Shown here one piece after another: positions 10,470-21,236 of a stretch of DNA of 64,000 nucleotides; within the stretch, counting starts at the first letter, position 1, and the number at the start of each line of letters is the position of its first letter. The stretch covers positions 147,445,877 through 147,509,876 of the forward strand of contig OV050030.1 of the NCBI GenBank assembly GCA_920105625.2, in the 5' to 3' direction. The position numbers and the translations under genes are program-made. The notes under the pieces are model-generated. The model saw only the letters and a list, made by a program, of their open reading frames with translations. It was not told the DNA's origin and did not search any database. Source of the DNA: Clusia tigrina. Its lineage: Eukaryota; Arthropoda; Insecta; Diptera; Clusiidae.

Positions 10470-11420
10470 TTGACGAAACAGAACAAGTTTGACAAAAACA
10501 GAAATTTAAACATGGCTGAGGCTGAGCAAATAAACGAGATGGCAGAAGTCATCAGAAGGCAAGAAGCAGCCATTAACCAGTTACAGCAGCAACTTCAACA
10601 AATACAAGTACCTGCACAACAACAGCAGGAACACCAGCAGCTGCTAAAAAAATTGTTGCAAATACAGCAAGAACGACAACAACGTCGACAAGATCAGAAC
10701 CTGTTGTCGAAAAAGGACATATTGCAACAGTTTCGTCAACTAAGAAACCTCGACAAAAACCGTAATGTTTTAGTGTTCATCAATTTTGTGTCCAACAAAT
10801 GACCATCAACTCATTTAATTAGCCATGTCGATAGTGGGTAACGACAAGATAAGCGGAGAAGCGGCACATACAAGAACTGGGACCCAACCCAACGTGGGAT
10901 GAGATTAAAAGGAAACTCTTGGACCAATGCAAACCGAGAACTAGCTATGGGGACGTAATCAATTGATGTCGGGATTTGAAAGTAAGTAATTTGAGAGAAT
11001 TGTTTGAGCATGTTAAACATACAAAATTTGAAATAAGTCAAATATATTCGATGAGGATAAACCTCAATTATACAAACCCGAATGTGTCGACATGGACCTA
11101 GTAAATATTGTAATTGATAAAATTGACATTCCTGTTAGGGCACATTCAGACAAAAAATGTACTCGAATGAGTTATTGACTAAATATTCACAAATAGAACC
11201 TTTGGATGCAAAACATAGGAAAAATAATTATAACAAATTTCAGAAAAACAATACTAACACAAACACATCGTATAACCAAAGCTCATCAAATAATCCAACA
11301 AAACAAAACACACGAAGCTTTAACGGAGGACACCCGTATAGACAACAAACTACTTTAGACAATTCTAATCGTAGGCAAAATAGTGCGGCTCAAACTCGAA
11401 GCTCACATATGAGACACTAG
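10470..11420 (+). pseudogene. gag of errantivirus-like element
   Basis: The first frame (10470-10802) has a Gln-rich coiled-coil start (IRRQEAAINQLQQQLQQ) and then KKDILQQFRQLRNLDKNR, the beginning of the capsid. After a frameshift, matching capsid sequence continues to about 11060 (a DEIKRKLLDQCKPRTSYGD-like stretch, then LRELFEHVKH). 11157-11420 is an Asn/Gln-rich tail, as in many gypsy gags. No zinc knuckle is visible. Broken in at least two places. Confidence 0.6.
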
Positions 11421-11429
11421 ACAAACTAA

Positions 11430-11670
11430 CGAACCCACTTATATGGAGGTCGAAATAGACCAAGAAATTCTGGGAGAAGTAGACAACGAGGTCAATTTTT
11501 TAATATTGCTTCAAGATGTACACTACTCATAATAATAGTTTTTATAGGAAAACAAAAAGTTAGATTCCTAATTGATACCGGGTCTACCACTAGTATCCAA
11601 AAACAAGGCATTTTAATATAGAACTTCCTAATAACACCATTGGGAAAACCATGCCATAGCATATAAAACC
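11430..11670 (+). pseudogene. Retroviral-type aspartic protease, errantivirus-like
   Basis: The catalytic DTG is intact at 11574-11582 in the context VRFLIDTGSTTS. Flanking frames are broken, and the flap and C-terminal motif are not cleanly readable. Confidence 0.6.
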
Positions 11671-11674
11671 CTCA

Positions 11675-12785
11675 ATGGTTCCAAAAACCAAGGTCAAATA
11701 TACAGTTACCACCCCATTTCCACACGAATTTAACTGTAAAGGTACTCTTCAATGGAAGCTAATCAACTTCACAAACACGAATTTTGATGGCATTAACGGT
11801 CAGAATTTTCTCACAGCTTTAAAAGCAAAAATTAACATTGAACTTAAGTTCATTGAAATACTAAGCAATAAAATATATTTTGAAAAATATAATTATCCAA
11901 GTTATTTCGAAAAAGTTTGTACTCTAGAAAAACTAGAGCATGCAAACATAAAAGAAAGCCTTGATCTGACTCATTTAAATGAAGAGGAACACAGGGCAAC
12001 ATCGGAATTGTTATCCCAATTTAAAAAACTGTTTTTCAAAGATAGAGGCAAAATTTCATATACGGATGAAATTAAACACGATATAATAACTGCAACGGAT
12101 ACACCGTTATACTCGAAAGTTTACCGGTATCCCCCAGTGCATGAGAAAGAAAGCGAGGAGCATATAGGAGATATGCTCAAACAAGGAATCATCAGGGAAA
12201 GCAATTCCCCATATAATAGTCTGCTATTGATCGTTGAAAAGTAATTAGATAACTCGGGAAAAAAAAATATAGGATAGTCATCGCTTACCGGAAACTGAAC
12301 GAGTTCACCGTCGATGATAAGTACCCAATCCCGAACTTTAATGCACTTCTAGATAAATTAGGTAGAGCCCAATATTTTACCACCCTGGATTTGGCCAAAG
12401 GCTTCCACCAAATTGAGGTCAGGGAAGAAGATAGGGCGAAAACCGCATTCTCCACTCCCACAGGGCATTATGAATTTATCCGAATGCCGTTCGGACTAAA
12501 AAATGCCCCATCAACCTTTCAAAGATTAATGAACAAAGTCCTTAAACAGTACATAAACCAAATATGTGTTGTATATATGGACGACATCCTGGTATTCAGT
12601 ACCTCTCTAGAGGAACACATAAATAAAGTTATAAAGGCAATATTAAACGTCCGTCAACCTGTGATCTTCTGAAAAAATAAACGCAGTTTCTGGGACACAT
12701 TTTAACCAATCATGGAATAAAACAAAATCCAAGCAAAGTTTCAATAATAGAAGGCCTTAAGCTTCCCGGTTCCCAGAAACAAAAA
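11675..12785 (+). pseudogene. Reverse transcriptase, gypsy/errantivirus type
   Basis: The first frame (11675-12244) covers the linker and RT fingers (KHDIITATDTPLYSKVYRYP, then MLKQGIIRESNSPY). A stop at 12242 breaks it. The next frame (12391-12672) holds the palm: [32 protein letters not shown] and the active site YMDD at 12574-12585. Catalytic residues are intact, but frameshifts at about 12670 and the stop prevent a full product. Confidence 0.8.
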
Positions 12786-12794
12786 AAATCATTT

Positions 12795-13330
12795 TTGGGA
12801 ATGACTGGATTCTACAGAAAATTTGTAAAGGATTATGCGAAAATCGCTTATCCTATGACAAAATTCTTGAAAAAAAACCAAAATGTCAATATGAATGATC
12901 CCCAATATATTGCCGCTTTCGAGAAACTGAAAGAACTTGAAACGCATCAAAATCGTAACCGATGCGAGCAACTTCGTTATTGGAGCCGTTCTAATTCAGT
13001 ATGGCCACCCAATAGCTTATGCATCAAGAACCTTGAATGTACACGAAACAAATTATGCCACAATTGAAAAAGAAAAAAAAGAAAGAGGAATATGGTCTGA
13101 AAATATTTCAGACCATATGTGTTTGAAAAAGATTTTGATTTGGAAAGTGGCCATCAGCCACTTAAGTGGTTGATGACGAAATATTCAGGAAAGTACATAA
13201 GTCCTAGGCTCCAAAGGTGGCTCATAAGCTTAGGAGTGTACGACTTTGTCTTATACATAAAAGGGAAAAATAACAAGATAGCGGCCTTCCTTAGCAGAAT
13301 TGGGGAAGATGAAATCTACAAAGGGGTAAG
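12795..13330 (+). pseudogene. RNase H region of the errantivirus-like element
   Basis: Frames 12795-13067, 12937-13173 and 13119-13643 overlap because of frameshifts. Readable motifs are GMTGFYRKFVKDYAKIA (RT connection), [15 protein letters not shown] (first catalytic Asp), [21 protein letters not shown], and [18 protein letters not shown]. The stretch that normally encodes YFRPYLFG is replaced around a 27-bp palindrome at 13091-13117. Confidence 0.7.
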
Positions 13331-13639
13331 TGATATGGAATTGGAGTCCGAAGAAAACCAATCGAATCATAGTGCACCAAATCAAGCGCAAGATGTTTCT
13401 ATAAGGGTACAAACCATCCACACTCAAGAGGAGGACTTAGGTTACACAGTACCAATTCTTGATACAGTGGTAAATAGGTTTAATATACAAATCATCCTGG
13501 TACAAGAAAAACAAACCACGCTCGAAAATGTATTTGCCAATAAACGAATATACGTCGACAAAAGGGATATCGATAACAATAGCATTTCAAATATTGTCCG
13601 CAGGGAAATAAAGAATCTATTCGGGAATCTATTCGGACC

Positions 13640-14450
13640 TTAACGATCACGAATATTACAAAGTGCAAAAAATGTTGGAAGAAATATATTCCCAAAATCG
13701 ACATGTCAAGTTTGTCAAGTGTTTGCCAATGGCATAGGATCCGAACAAGAATTAAGAAAAAAGATAGCATTATTCCACAAAAATGAAAGCGGTCATTGTG
13801 GTATCACCGCAACGATTGAAAAATAAAACCAAAATTATACAACCCTACCCTAAAAGAGCAAATAATTTAAATTATAAAAAATTTTAAAATTTTTTCGGGC
13901 GGAAAATATGAATGGAACCCGATAAGGAGTAAGTTTTGTTCGACAATTACACCAACAACAATAAATGAAATTGTTCACGTTGACGTGAACAGTAAACAAT
14001 CTTTTATAATCTTTTTGGAAATATTTTCCAAATATGTTACATGTCTACCACTCACATATAGAAATAGCAAAACAGTAGTTAATTACATACCACAATTTCT
14101 AGCCATAAAACGTAATGTGGAAAAATTCGTTTTTGATAATGAGTTTACGTCCGGGAATTTTTGAGAAACGAGGGAATAGAATATCATACTACGAAGCCAA
14201 ACAGTCATACGGGCAATAGCGATATAGAACGCTTCAATAACACCCTAACTGAGAAAATAAGAATTCTCAACATAGAAGAAAAAATACCCATAATACCGCA
14301 AGTATGTAAAGCAGTACAACTTTATAACGACGGCTACCATAGTACCATTCAGTGTTCACCATTTGAGGTGCAGAGCAAACAAAAAAAGAGAGACATAAAC
14401 TGAAACAAGACGAGTAGGATTCATAAAGAATTACAAAAATATCCGACATA
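13640..14450 (+). pseudogene. Integrase, gypsy type, heavily decayed
   Basis: Only pieces survive. GHCGITATIEK (about 13790) is part of the HHCC zinc region. IVHVDV (about 13975) and FVFDNEF (about 14130) carry the two catalytic Asp positions. The frame 14161-14403 (NSHTGNSDIERFNNTLTEK) carries the catalytic Glu region. Many stops lie between them. Confidence 0.65.
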
Positions 14451-14549
14451 AAGAAACCCTAAAATACGTAAAAAAATATCTTAACAATGTTCATGATACA
14501 AATATATAAATACCACTAAAATAACAATTAATTAAAGGTAATAATACTG

Positions 14550-16062
14550 ATGGCTATACTCCTAATGCAACCACTCCTGACATCGGCAGCAGTAGTAATA
14601 ACGCCAATTATATCCGAAGTAGGATTTATAACTAAAGAAACGTCAATGGTAGAGATAATAAACAGAACCAATATTATAGTACACATAATCAATCCATTAG
14701 AATTAATATCAGTGGTAGACAGTGTAGAACAAAACATAAAAAGGATAACTGGGGAAAATAGCCATCAACTTGATGTTGAAATAATGACTTTGCGATCAAA
14801 AATTCGATTATTTAAACCACATAACAGAAAAATCCGTGGACTTTTGAACGTCGTCGGTTCGGCAGAAAAGTGGTTATTTGGCCTAATGGACGGCGAAGAC
14901 CGAAAGGACATACTTGAACATATAAGAATTAACCAAATTAACAGTCAGCTGTAAAAAAAAGCCATCAATAAACAAATAGATATCAATACTAATGTAAACA
15001 ACTCCATTAACATACTAAAAGAGACAATAAAGGACGATCGGGAAAAAATATTACGATACATCAATTACATTAAGCCCCATAACGACGATATAAGAAATGA
15101 CGTGTTATTCCATGAGCAAATAATAAAATTAAATTTTTTACAAAGTGAAGTAGACAACATATTGGGCACAATAGCATCCATTAAATATAACATTTTTCAC
15201 CCATCAATACTAACCACAGAGGAATTAAATAAATATGACATAGACTTTTATAAGATTTAACTAATTCGTATGGGAGTAATGTTCCATGAGAATACATTAA
15301 TATTTGCAATTAAACTACCAATTGACTACATACAAACTAGAGAAATCCTAATAGCACCGATCACTAACACTGAAAATTTTAGGATAGATAGCGATTACGA
15401 ACGAATAATAAACATATAAAATAAATCATATACTTATGAACAAGATAAAAACTTAAAAGAGCTAAAACTCAGTAAACAATGTATTATTAAGAATAATTGT
15501 AAACTGATATACGATGATAAAACACAAATGAAAAACATAAATGATGGCATAATGTAAAAGGAAGAAAAACACTCATTAAACAAAAATTGGATTTGCTCGA
15601 AACAGAAAAAATTGTAACAAGTAATAATCTAATAGAATTGACAAATTGTTCAACAATGGAGATGAAACCTTCTATAACTACGAACAAATTTATTTACAAA
15701 AATTTCTAGAAACAAAGCCCAAAGAATCATACAATTTTTCCAATGAATTAACGTTTAAAGAAATAACAACAAAGCAAATTGAAAACATTAAGAAAATAAA
15801 AGAACTAAAAATGTATACACAAATATCCGATACTTCAATCTTAACTATAATTTGTGTTCTAATAATATTATCCATAGTATGTTATAAAATGGGAAGTAAA
15901 AAATCGAATGTAAACATAAAAAATAATACAAAGAATGAACGGATTCAGGAGAATCCTGCGACAAAAGGGGGAGGAGTTACGTATCCTCACCCCCAATCCA
16001 GCAACAGCTATGTTGAGGTTGACGACATCAACATAATCGTTCCGAAATATTTATCAAAATAA
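14550..16062 (+). pseudogene. env-like gene of the errantivirus-like element, broken
   Basis: The first frame (14550-14954) shows a basic site followed by a hydrophobic, glycine-containing segment (RKIRGLLNVVGSAEKWLFG) that resembles the cleavage/fusion region of insect errantivirus Env and baculovirus F proteins. The frame stops at 14955, and Env-like sequence continues interrupted to about 15610. The last frame (15646-16062) has a single hydrophobic membrane segment (SILTIICVLIILSIVCY) and a short cytoplasmic tail. At least four stops or frameshifts make it non-functional. Confidence 0.65.
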
Positions 16063-16336
16063 AGTCATTGCTTGAAAATTGAGCAGCGTAGGCATCGTCA
16101 TTCCCTTCGTTGCTCATATTTGGCTGACTACTCAAGTTGAGCAACAATGTTGAGGTTGACGACATCAGCATAGCTGTTCAAAGAAATTCGATACTTACAA
16201 TCAGAAAATAAAGGAAAATAAAATAAAAATATAAATATACTAGCTAACCCGGCTAAATAAATGTTAAATAATAAAAAATGTTTGGAATTAATTTTAATGT
16301 ATAAAAATTTTTATTGAAAACAAATAAAATAATAAA

Positions 16337-17644
16337 TTATTGTAATGCTAATCTTTGAACGATATTTCTTGTTTCTCCATTTTCGGCATAAACAAATAAA
16401 TCTGTGGGTTTACCAACGCGTGAACAGGCTACATATAGCTGTCCATGGGAGAAGCACGAATTCTCTAAATCTAAACCACAGATTTGCATTGACTGGCCTT
16501 GCGCTTTGTTTATGATCATGGCAAAAGCTAAACGAACCATCTGTTGGAATCATTGGAATTCGTGGCAATAAAACATGTTCCTCTTTGAGGTTTCCATTAA
16601 TGATAGTTGTATCAATAACGTGTCCCGCTAGTTTTTTAATAACTAATCTCGTTCCGTTACAAAGTTTTGGCGCATTGAGATTTCGTAACAAATTGACTGA
16701 AGACCTGATAAATCCAAAGAATTTCGAAATTCTATTGGGACATTAACGGCTTCATTTTCATCCACCACTGTATCGATTAATTTAAATGAAAATAATTCAC
16801 TTTTCAACATGTTTTGCATTTGTATATTTGTAGCATCAACATCAACATTTTTAGCAACTAATATCGCACGTTCGCTGAACCATTTATGATTATTTATGTT
16901 TGCTCGAAGATAAGGAAACAAATTTTCAATTAATGAATCTCTTGAATCCATAATATTGCCAAAATTATCTGGAAGTCTTACTGTTTGTTTTATTGGGTCT
17001 ATAGTAATTTTTCCATCACCAATATCAAGCAATTGTTTAGAAAAGCGTGCAGCAGTTGGATCAATTTGAATTTGGACACGCATACTTGTTGTTAATTTCA
17101 TTTTATGAACGCTGCGCCAAAATGATGATGATTTTAAACATGCATTGATCTTATCTGCATAGGTCGATCGTGGTATAACTGGTAGTGTTTGACGGAAATC
17201 TCCAGACAACAAAATGAGAGCACCACCGAAAAGTCTATCATTACCTTTCAAATCTTGCAATGTACGATTTAGAGCTTCCAATGAATATTTGTGTGCCATT
17301 GTACACTCATCACAGATAATGATGTGGCAGCTTGATAGTACTTTACCCATACTGGAATGCTTTTTAGTGTTGCATGCAGAATTTTCATTCGTTTGTATAT
17401 TTAATGGCAATTTCAGTGCAGAATATGCTGCTCTGCCTCCGTCTAATAATGTCGCAGCAATTCCAGATGATGCGATGGCCAAAGCAATTTTACTTTCAGA
17501 ACGTATTTGTGCTAATAGAATCGAAATTAAAAACGTCTTTCCAGTTCCGCCTGGTGCATCCAGAAATAAGAAACCTCCTTCTTCCATAAATGGCAAACAA
17601 TATTTGTATTTGGCGTGGCGTTGAACTGGCAGCAGCGTCGGCAA
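16337..17644 (-). pseudogene. Helitron Pif1-type helicase (copy A)
   Basis: The main frame (16643-17644, 333 codons) has Walker A GGTGKTFLIS, Walker B ICDECTM and the Pif1 motif GDFRQTLPVI, in correct order. The frame breaks near 16690, and two further frames (16410-16691 and 16337-16540) carry the C-terminal motifs FAMIINKAQGQSM and YVACSRVGKPTDL. Helicase motifs are intact, but the ORF is split and the link to Rep is broken at about 17640. It would unwind DNA during rolling-circle transposition. Confidence 0.8.
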
Positions 17645-18165
17645 GAGTTAAATCCCAATGCAAATCTCCTTCTAATAATCCTAATGCTCGGCATGAATCA
17701 TGATACGTTGTACGAGTATGTAGTTCACCATTTATAGTTTTTAAATATTCGAACAATGTTGGTCCAGGAATATTAATTAACAACAATCGTAAAAAAAAGC
17801 ATTCTCGCTGTTTGGGATGAACTGTGTATAGTCGGCCTAATGCATTAGTACAAAATATTCCTGGATAATCGGCAACAGCTTTACCTCTTTTACGGGTTTC
17901 CCATGTTTTTCTCGACTTATTCCACGTGAAATAGGTTGGTACTTCAGCATAGAGCAATGTTCTCGCAAATCGACCATAATTATTTTGTTGTTGGCATAAA
18001 CGAAAAAAATCAGTCAATGTTGTCTTTGGTTGAATAACTGCTCGTTCTGCTGCATTTTGTTCAGTAAAATATACTCGTTGGCCGTTTTCGAGGTGAATAG
18101 CCAAATTAACGAAAACTGGATCTCTTTCATGAATAGGGAAAGAAAGAATTCGCCATACAGCTTCA
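17645..18165 (-). pseudogene. Helitron Rep C-terminal region (copy A)
   Basis: Minus-strand frame within 17496-18176. It reads VYFTEQNAAERAVIQPKTTL, then EVPTYFTWNKSRKTW and LLINIPGPTLFEYLKTING, the conserved segment between the Rep nuclease and the helicase in Helitrons. The Rep tyrosine motif seen in copies B and C is missing because of the truncation. Confidence 0.75.
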
Positions 18166-18429
18166 CAGGTATACATATAATTTCAGTAGTATATAATTGT
18201 TATGAAGGGGAGCCAAGTAACTTTGTGATTCAATCTTTTTTGCAAATTATACGAGCACGTCGTAATTGTGTCGTGCAGCCAGATTTATTGTATTGAGCAG
18301 GAACACCCACGCCCGTAAAGATGTGAAGTTGTGTTGGCCGTATAAGCAGCGAACAATTTATATTCTTATAGCTTTAAAATAACACACTTGATTTAAAGTA
18401 ACACTATATTTTTATTATCAACTATAATT
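18166..18429. other. Spacer, nothing recognised
   Basis: AT-rich sequence between the broken edge of Helitron A and a short tandem repeat. It may be LTR or flank of the BEL/Pao block, but no boundary could be set. Confidence 0.4.
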
Positions 18430-18513
18430 CTTTTCTTCTTGATTACAACTTGAAATTAATACTTTTCTTCTTGATTACAACTTGAAATTAATTTTTGATT
18501 ACAACTTGAAATA
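18430..18513. repeat. Short tandem repeat, 32-bp unit
   Basis: TTCTTCTTGATTACAACTTG occurs twice 32 bp apart, with a third partial unit (TTGATTACAACTTGAAAT) at about 18495. Confidence 0.8.
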
Positions 18514-18735
18514 TGTGGGTATCAGTCAAACCTTCTTGGTTGCGAGTTAAAGACGAACTACTCGTGGTCACGCAGTATTGCCGACTGAGCTCTCCTGCTC
18601 TGAATGAGTCTCATGGTAACTGTGAGCAGGCAGCAGCCATCGCCAGGAGGGCTCCGGCGCGAACATGCCGCCCCCTTGCAGTATTGCAAGAGAGATGACG
18701 ACCTATTCCCGCCGGCTCCTATCCTGATGCACCCT

Positions 18736-19554
18736 TTAGTGTAGGAGATGGTGGTGTCGCCGGTGGCACCGGGAGCACCCCGGCTGTTTGCAGCTGTAGG
18801 TGAAGTGATTCACCCCCAGGCAAACGAAACAAAGTTTTCGGCTCGCGACCGCCTCTCTCCTGCGCCGCGATGATAGCTGCAGGAACGCCCTGCATACGGC
18901 GATGTTGTGCCCCCAGCGCTTACACATCTCGCACGGGCGTTGTGGAGCCGCTTCCGGGTGCGAGACTGGCGTTGCTGCGGATGTTGCTTGAGATGGCGGA
19001 GCTGCCACTGGGGCGCGGGATGCCGCAGCTACCACTGGGGCGCGAGATGGCGCAGCCTCCACTGTGGCGCGGGGTGTCGCAGCCACCACTGGAGCGCGGG
19101 ACATCGCAGCCACCACTGGGGCGCGGGATGTCGCAGCCACCACTGGGGCGCGAGACATCGCAGCAACCACTGGGGCTCGGGACATCGAACGTGAAGCACG
19201 TGGCGCAACGGTGGTGCGGACGCTCCCTGGCGTTGACCCCTGATTGGGACGGCAGCGGACGCTCATCGGCCCCATCGATGGCGAACGCGCTGCAGGTGGT
19301 GCAGACCGGGCTCGGGTGCGCGATGGCGCAGCTGTCGCTGTGGTGCTGGATGCTTTCGTGACATCGTGGGCGCGAGACGGCGCCGCTGCCCCCAGATTGC
19401 GATATGATGTCGACCCCTGTAGCATCACGGGGGCTGGGAACACCAGCTGCACCTTCGGAGCACAAGCAAGGCACGGCCCGATGTAGCGTCTTCCCCGCCA
19501 GTCAGCACGGCACGATGGGAAGGTCTGTGGAAAATCAAATTTATGATTAGTCAT
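18736..19554 (-). CDS. Zinc-knuckle, Ala/Pro-repeat protein (BEL/Pao gag-like)
   Basis: 272 codons. Residues 1-124 are Ala/Ser/Arg-rich with no recognised fold. Residues 125-196 are about eight copies of a 9-residue unit SRAPVVAA(M/T). The C-terminus has two canonical CX2CX4HX4C zinc knuckles (C208-C211-H216-C221 and C242-C245-H250-C255) and a third Cys/His-rich half. Such knuckles ending in a HHxLLH-like stretch are typical of the Gag C-terminus of BEL/Pao elements. The oddity is position: on the minus strand it lies 3' of the integrase, whereas Gag is normally first. The stop at 18736 is followed by further readable sequence to about 18515. The chosen Met is only the first in frame. Other frames are also open here because of the GC-rich repeat. 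Confidence 0.5.
   Translation of the reverse strand: MTNHKFDFPQTFPSCRADWRGRRYIGPCLACAPKVQLVFPAPVMLQGSTSYRNLGAAAPSRAHDVTKASSTTATAAPSRTRARSAPPAARSPSMGPMSVRCRPNQGSTPGSVRTTVAPRASRSMSRAPVVAAMSRAPVVAATSRAPVVAAMSRAPVVAATPRATVEAAPSRAPVVAAASRAPVAAPPSQATSAATPVSHPEAAPQRPCEMCKRWGHNIAVCRAFLQLSSRRRREAVASRKLCFVCLGVNHFTYSCKQPGCSRCHRRHHHLLH
18967..19182 (-). repeat. 27-bp minisatellite encoding SRAPVVAA(M/T)
   Basis: Eight imperfect 27-bp units, all multiples of three, so the frame is kept through the repeat. Changes are mainly Met/Thr alternation plus three degenerate 3' units. Confidence 0.85.
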
Positions 19555-19809
19555 GGGCTTACGAGAAGGCTAATAATAAAAGTTAGGACGCAAATAGTAG
19601 GAGAAGTAACGGCGTCAAGACTACGTAGAGTACTACAACTTTATCCCGTGGCAGAGCCAGGCGAGATCTACTACTACCGTTTCACGAGGAAGACTAAGGA
19701 TTCCATGGAAGAAACGAGGAGGTATATATAAAAAAAAGAAAAACTACAAACTAGAGGCTACGAAGAACGGGACTAGCTACAGAAACGGCCAAAAGACCGG
19801 TTGCCGGGA
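19555..19809. other. Spacer between integrase stop and zinc-knuckle ORF
   Basis: No recognisable gene. The sequence just after the integrase stop may be the 3' end of the BEL/Pao element, but no LTR end could be defined. Confidence 0.4.
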
Positions 19810-20973
19810 TTACTCAGCCTGCACTCCCGCTCGAGGGAGTAGAACCATCTTGGTGACGGGCCTTGTAACGATTCCGCGTGCTGTCCGCACTTTCGCGACT
19901 CGCACCCTACCGTCTGAGTCCGGGTGGACCTCAGTGATCCTTCCCAATCGCCATTCGTTGGGTGGAACGTGGTCATCCTGTAATACCACCAGATCTCCTT
20001 TAGCTGCATTTTCTTGGATGGTCTTCCACTTTGTCCTGCGGTGGCACTCCAGAAGATACTCATGTTTCCAACGTACTGAGAACTGTTGGGAGAGAACTTG
20101 AAGCCTACGCCATCGATTAAGAATGGAAAGAAAAGGGGTGGTCTCCTCCGAGACGGCTGGTGCAAGAAGTGGTCCCCCTACTAGAAAGTGCCCTTGGATA
20201 AGTGGTTGGAGGTCTTCGGGATCGTCACTGAGTGCGCTAATCGGTCGAGAATTCAAACATGCCTCGACACGGGCTAATACCGTCGCCAACTCCTCATACG
20301 TATACCGGATCTGCCCACCCATTCGTTTGAAATGGTGTTTGAAGCTCTTTACTGCGGCTTCCCACAGTCCTCCCATATGGGGAGCGTTTGGAAGTATAAA
20401 ATGCCATTTCAATTGGTGAAACCAATGCTGCGTGGTTGCCTGATCCTTAGCTTCTCGAATCACACGTGCGAACTCCATGCGCAATATCTTTTCTGCTCCC
20501 ACAAAATTATTTCCGTTGTCGGAATAAATGTTAGCCGGACACCCCCGTCGCCCAATGATTCTAGACAGGGCGGCCAAAAAGGCCTGGGTAGTTAAATCCG
20601 TGGTAGCTTCTAAATGGGCGGCCTTGGTGGCGAAACACACAAAGATGCACACATAGCCTTTTATCATTTTATACCCCCGCCCTTGAAATGTTTTAATTTC
20701 AAAAGGACCCGCAAAATCAACCCCCGCGGTGGCGAAAGGACGAGACAGGGTGGTGCGTTCAGGGGGCAAAAGCGCCATGATCTGGCTCAATCTACGTTTC
20801 TTTTCTACCAGGCAAGTTTTACACCGTAAAATGGTACCCTTGACTAAAACCTTTGCGCGTGGAACCCAATATTGAGTTCGAAGGAGCGGAAGCATAAGCT
20901 GATTTCTCCCATGCAACGAGATTTGATGGATGAACTCAACGAGCAGTCGTGTAAACTGTCCGTGGTACGGCAA
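19810..20973 (-). CDS. BEL/Pao integrase, intact 387-codon frame
   Basis: Inserts retrotransposon cDNA. The N-terminal zinc region is visible (H16, H21, C51, C54). The core has the catalytic triad: D86 in GVDFAGPF, D152 in IYSDNGNNFVGAEK and E205 in HMGGLWEAAVK. The C-terminal region (QFSVRWKHEYLLE, then KGDLVVLQDDHVPPNEWRLG and GRVRVAKVRTARG) is the domain usually attached to BEL/Pao integrases (DUF5641). All catalytic residues are present and there is no internal stop, which is unusual among the elements here. The upstream frame is broken by a stop at about 21036, so it is a fragment rather than a complete pol. Confidence 0.9.
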   Translation of the reverse strand: MPYHGQFTRLLVEFIHQISLHGRNQLMLPLLRTQYWVPRAKVLVKGTILRCKTCLVEKKRRLSQIMALLPPERTTLSRPFATAGVDFAGPFEIKTFQGRGYKMIKGYVCIFVCFATKAAHLEATTDLTTQAFLAALSRIIGRRGCPANIYSDNGNNFVGAEKILRMEFARVIREAKDQATTQHWFHQLKWHFILPNAPHMGGLWEAAVKSFKHHFKRMGGQIRYTYEELATVLARVEACLNSRPISALSDDPEDLQPLIQGHFLVGGPLLAPAVSEETTPFLSILNRWRRLQVLSQQFSVRWKHEYLLECHRRTKWKTIQENAAKGDLVVLQDDHVPPNEWRLGRITEVHPDSDGRVRVAKVRTARGIVTRPVTKMVLLPRAGVQAE

Positions 20974-21236
20974 AATTTGTGGGTGTCGTTCGGAGAACGG
21001 GATCTAAGTGGAATCCGCTGGGCGTCCGTTCACTCAAATCGACCCTTCTGAATGAAGGAAGGGGTTCAAAGTGAGCAGAGAACTCGAATTGGAAATGGGT
21101 TGCCCGTTCTGCAGGCATCCATACTCCTCGGGGTAGTACATCTGCTGCGTTATGGTCGTTACGAGAAGTGTAGCGGCAACAATCTCTGCAGTCGTGATAG
21201 GCGATCCCGGGGGTGGGGTGTGGTCACGTAGCATAT
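19810..21236 (-). mobile_element. BEL/Pao retrotransposon 3' fragment
   Basis: Minus-strand pol 3' end. 21234-21037 reads as the RNase H/integrase linker (YPEEYGCLQNGQPIS, SSLLTLNPFLHSEGSI) with a stop at the end of that frame. The integrase follows at 20973. The fragment begins abruptly at about 21236. No RT, protease or LTR is visible. Confidence 0.8.

Larger units (their letters stand above)
10311..16239 (+). mobile_element. gypsy-type endogenous retrovirus (errantivirus-like), defective
   Basis: Order gag, protease, RT, RNase H, integrase, env on the plus strand. An env-like third gene with a fusion-protein-like cleavage region and C-terminal membrane segment marks the insect errantivirus group. 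All reading frames are interrupted. The 3' LTR is not recognisable, and Helitron A begins at 16240, which may have replaced it. Confidence 0.75.
16240..18165 (-). mobile_element. Helitron A (3' end intact, 5' truncated)
   Basis: On the minus strand the element ends in GGGTTAGCTAG followed by T (CTAG at 16240-16243 on the plus strand), the canonical Helitron 3' end. It contains Rep C-terminal and Pif1-type helicase sequence. Homology with copies C and D stops at 18165 inside Rep, so the 5' end is missing. It carries the most complete helicase in the window. Confidence 0.8.

Noticed and set aside
17214..17624. Plus-strand ORFs over the Helitrons (also 35398-35691, 41753-42202, 55198-55572, 56041-56430)
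   Set aside because: Shadows of the minus-strand helicase; the helicase motifs define the true strand.
18870..19361. Plus-strand repeat proteins (LGRGMSQPP-type)
   Set aside because: Antisense of the 27-bp minisatellite. Zinc knuckles on the minus strand make that strand the better choice.
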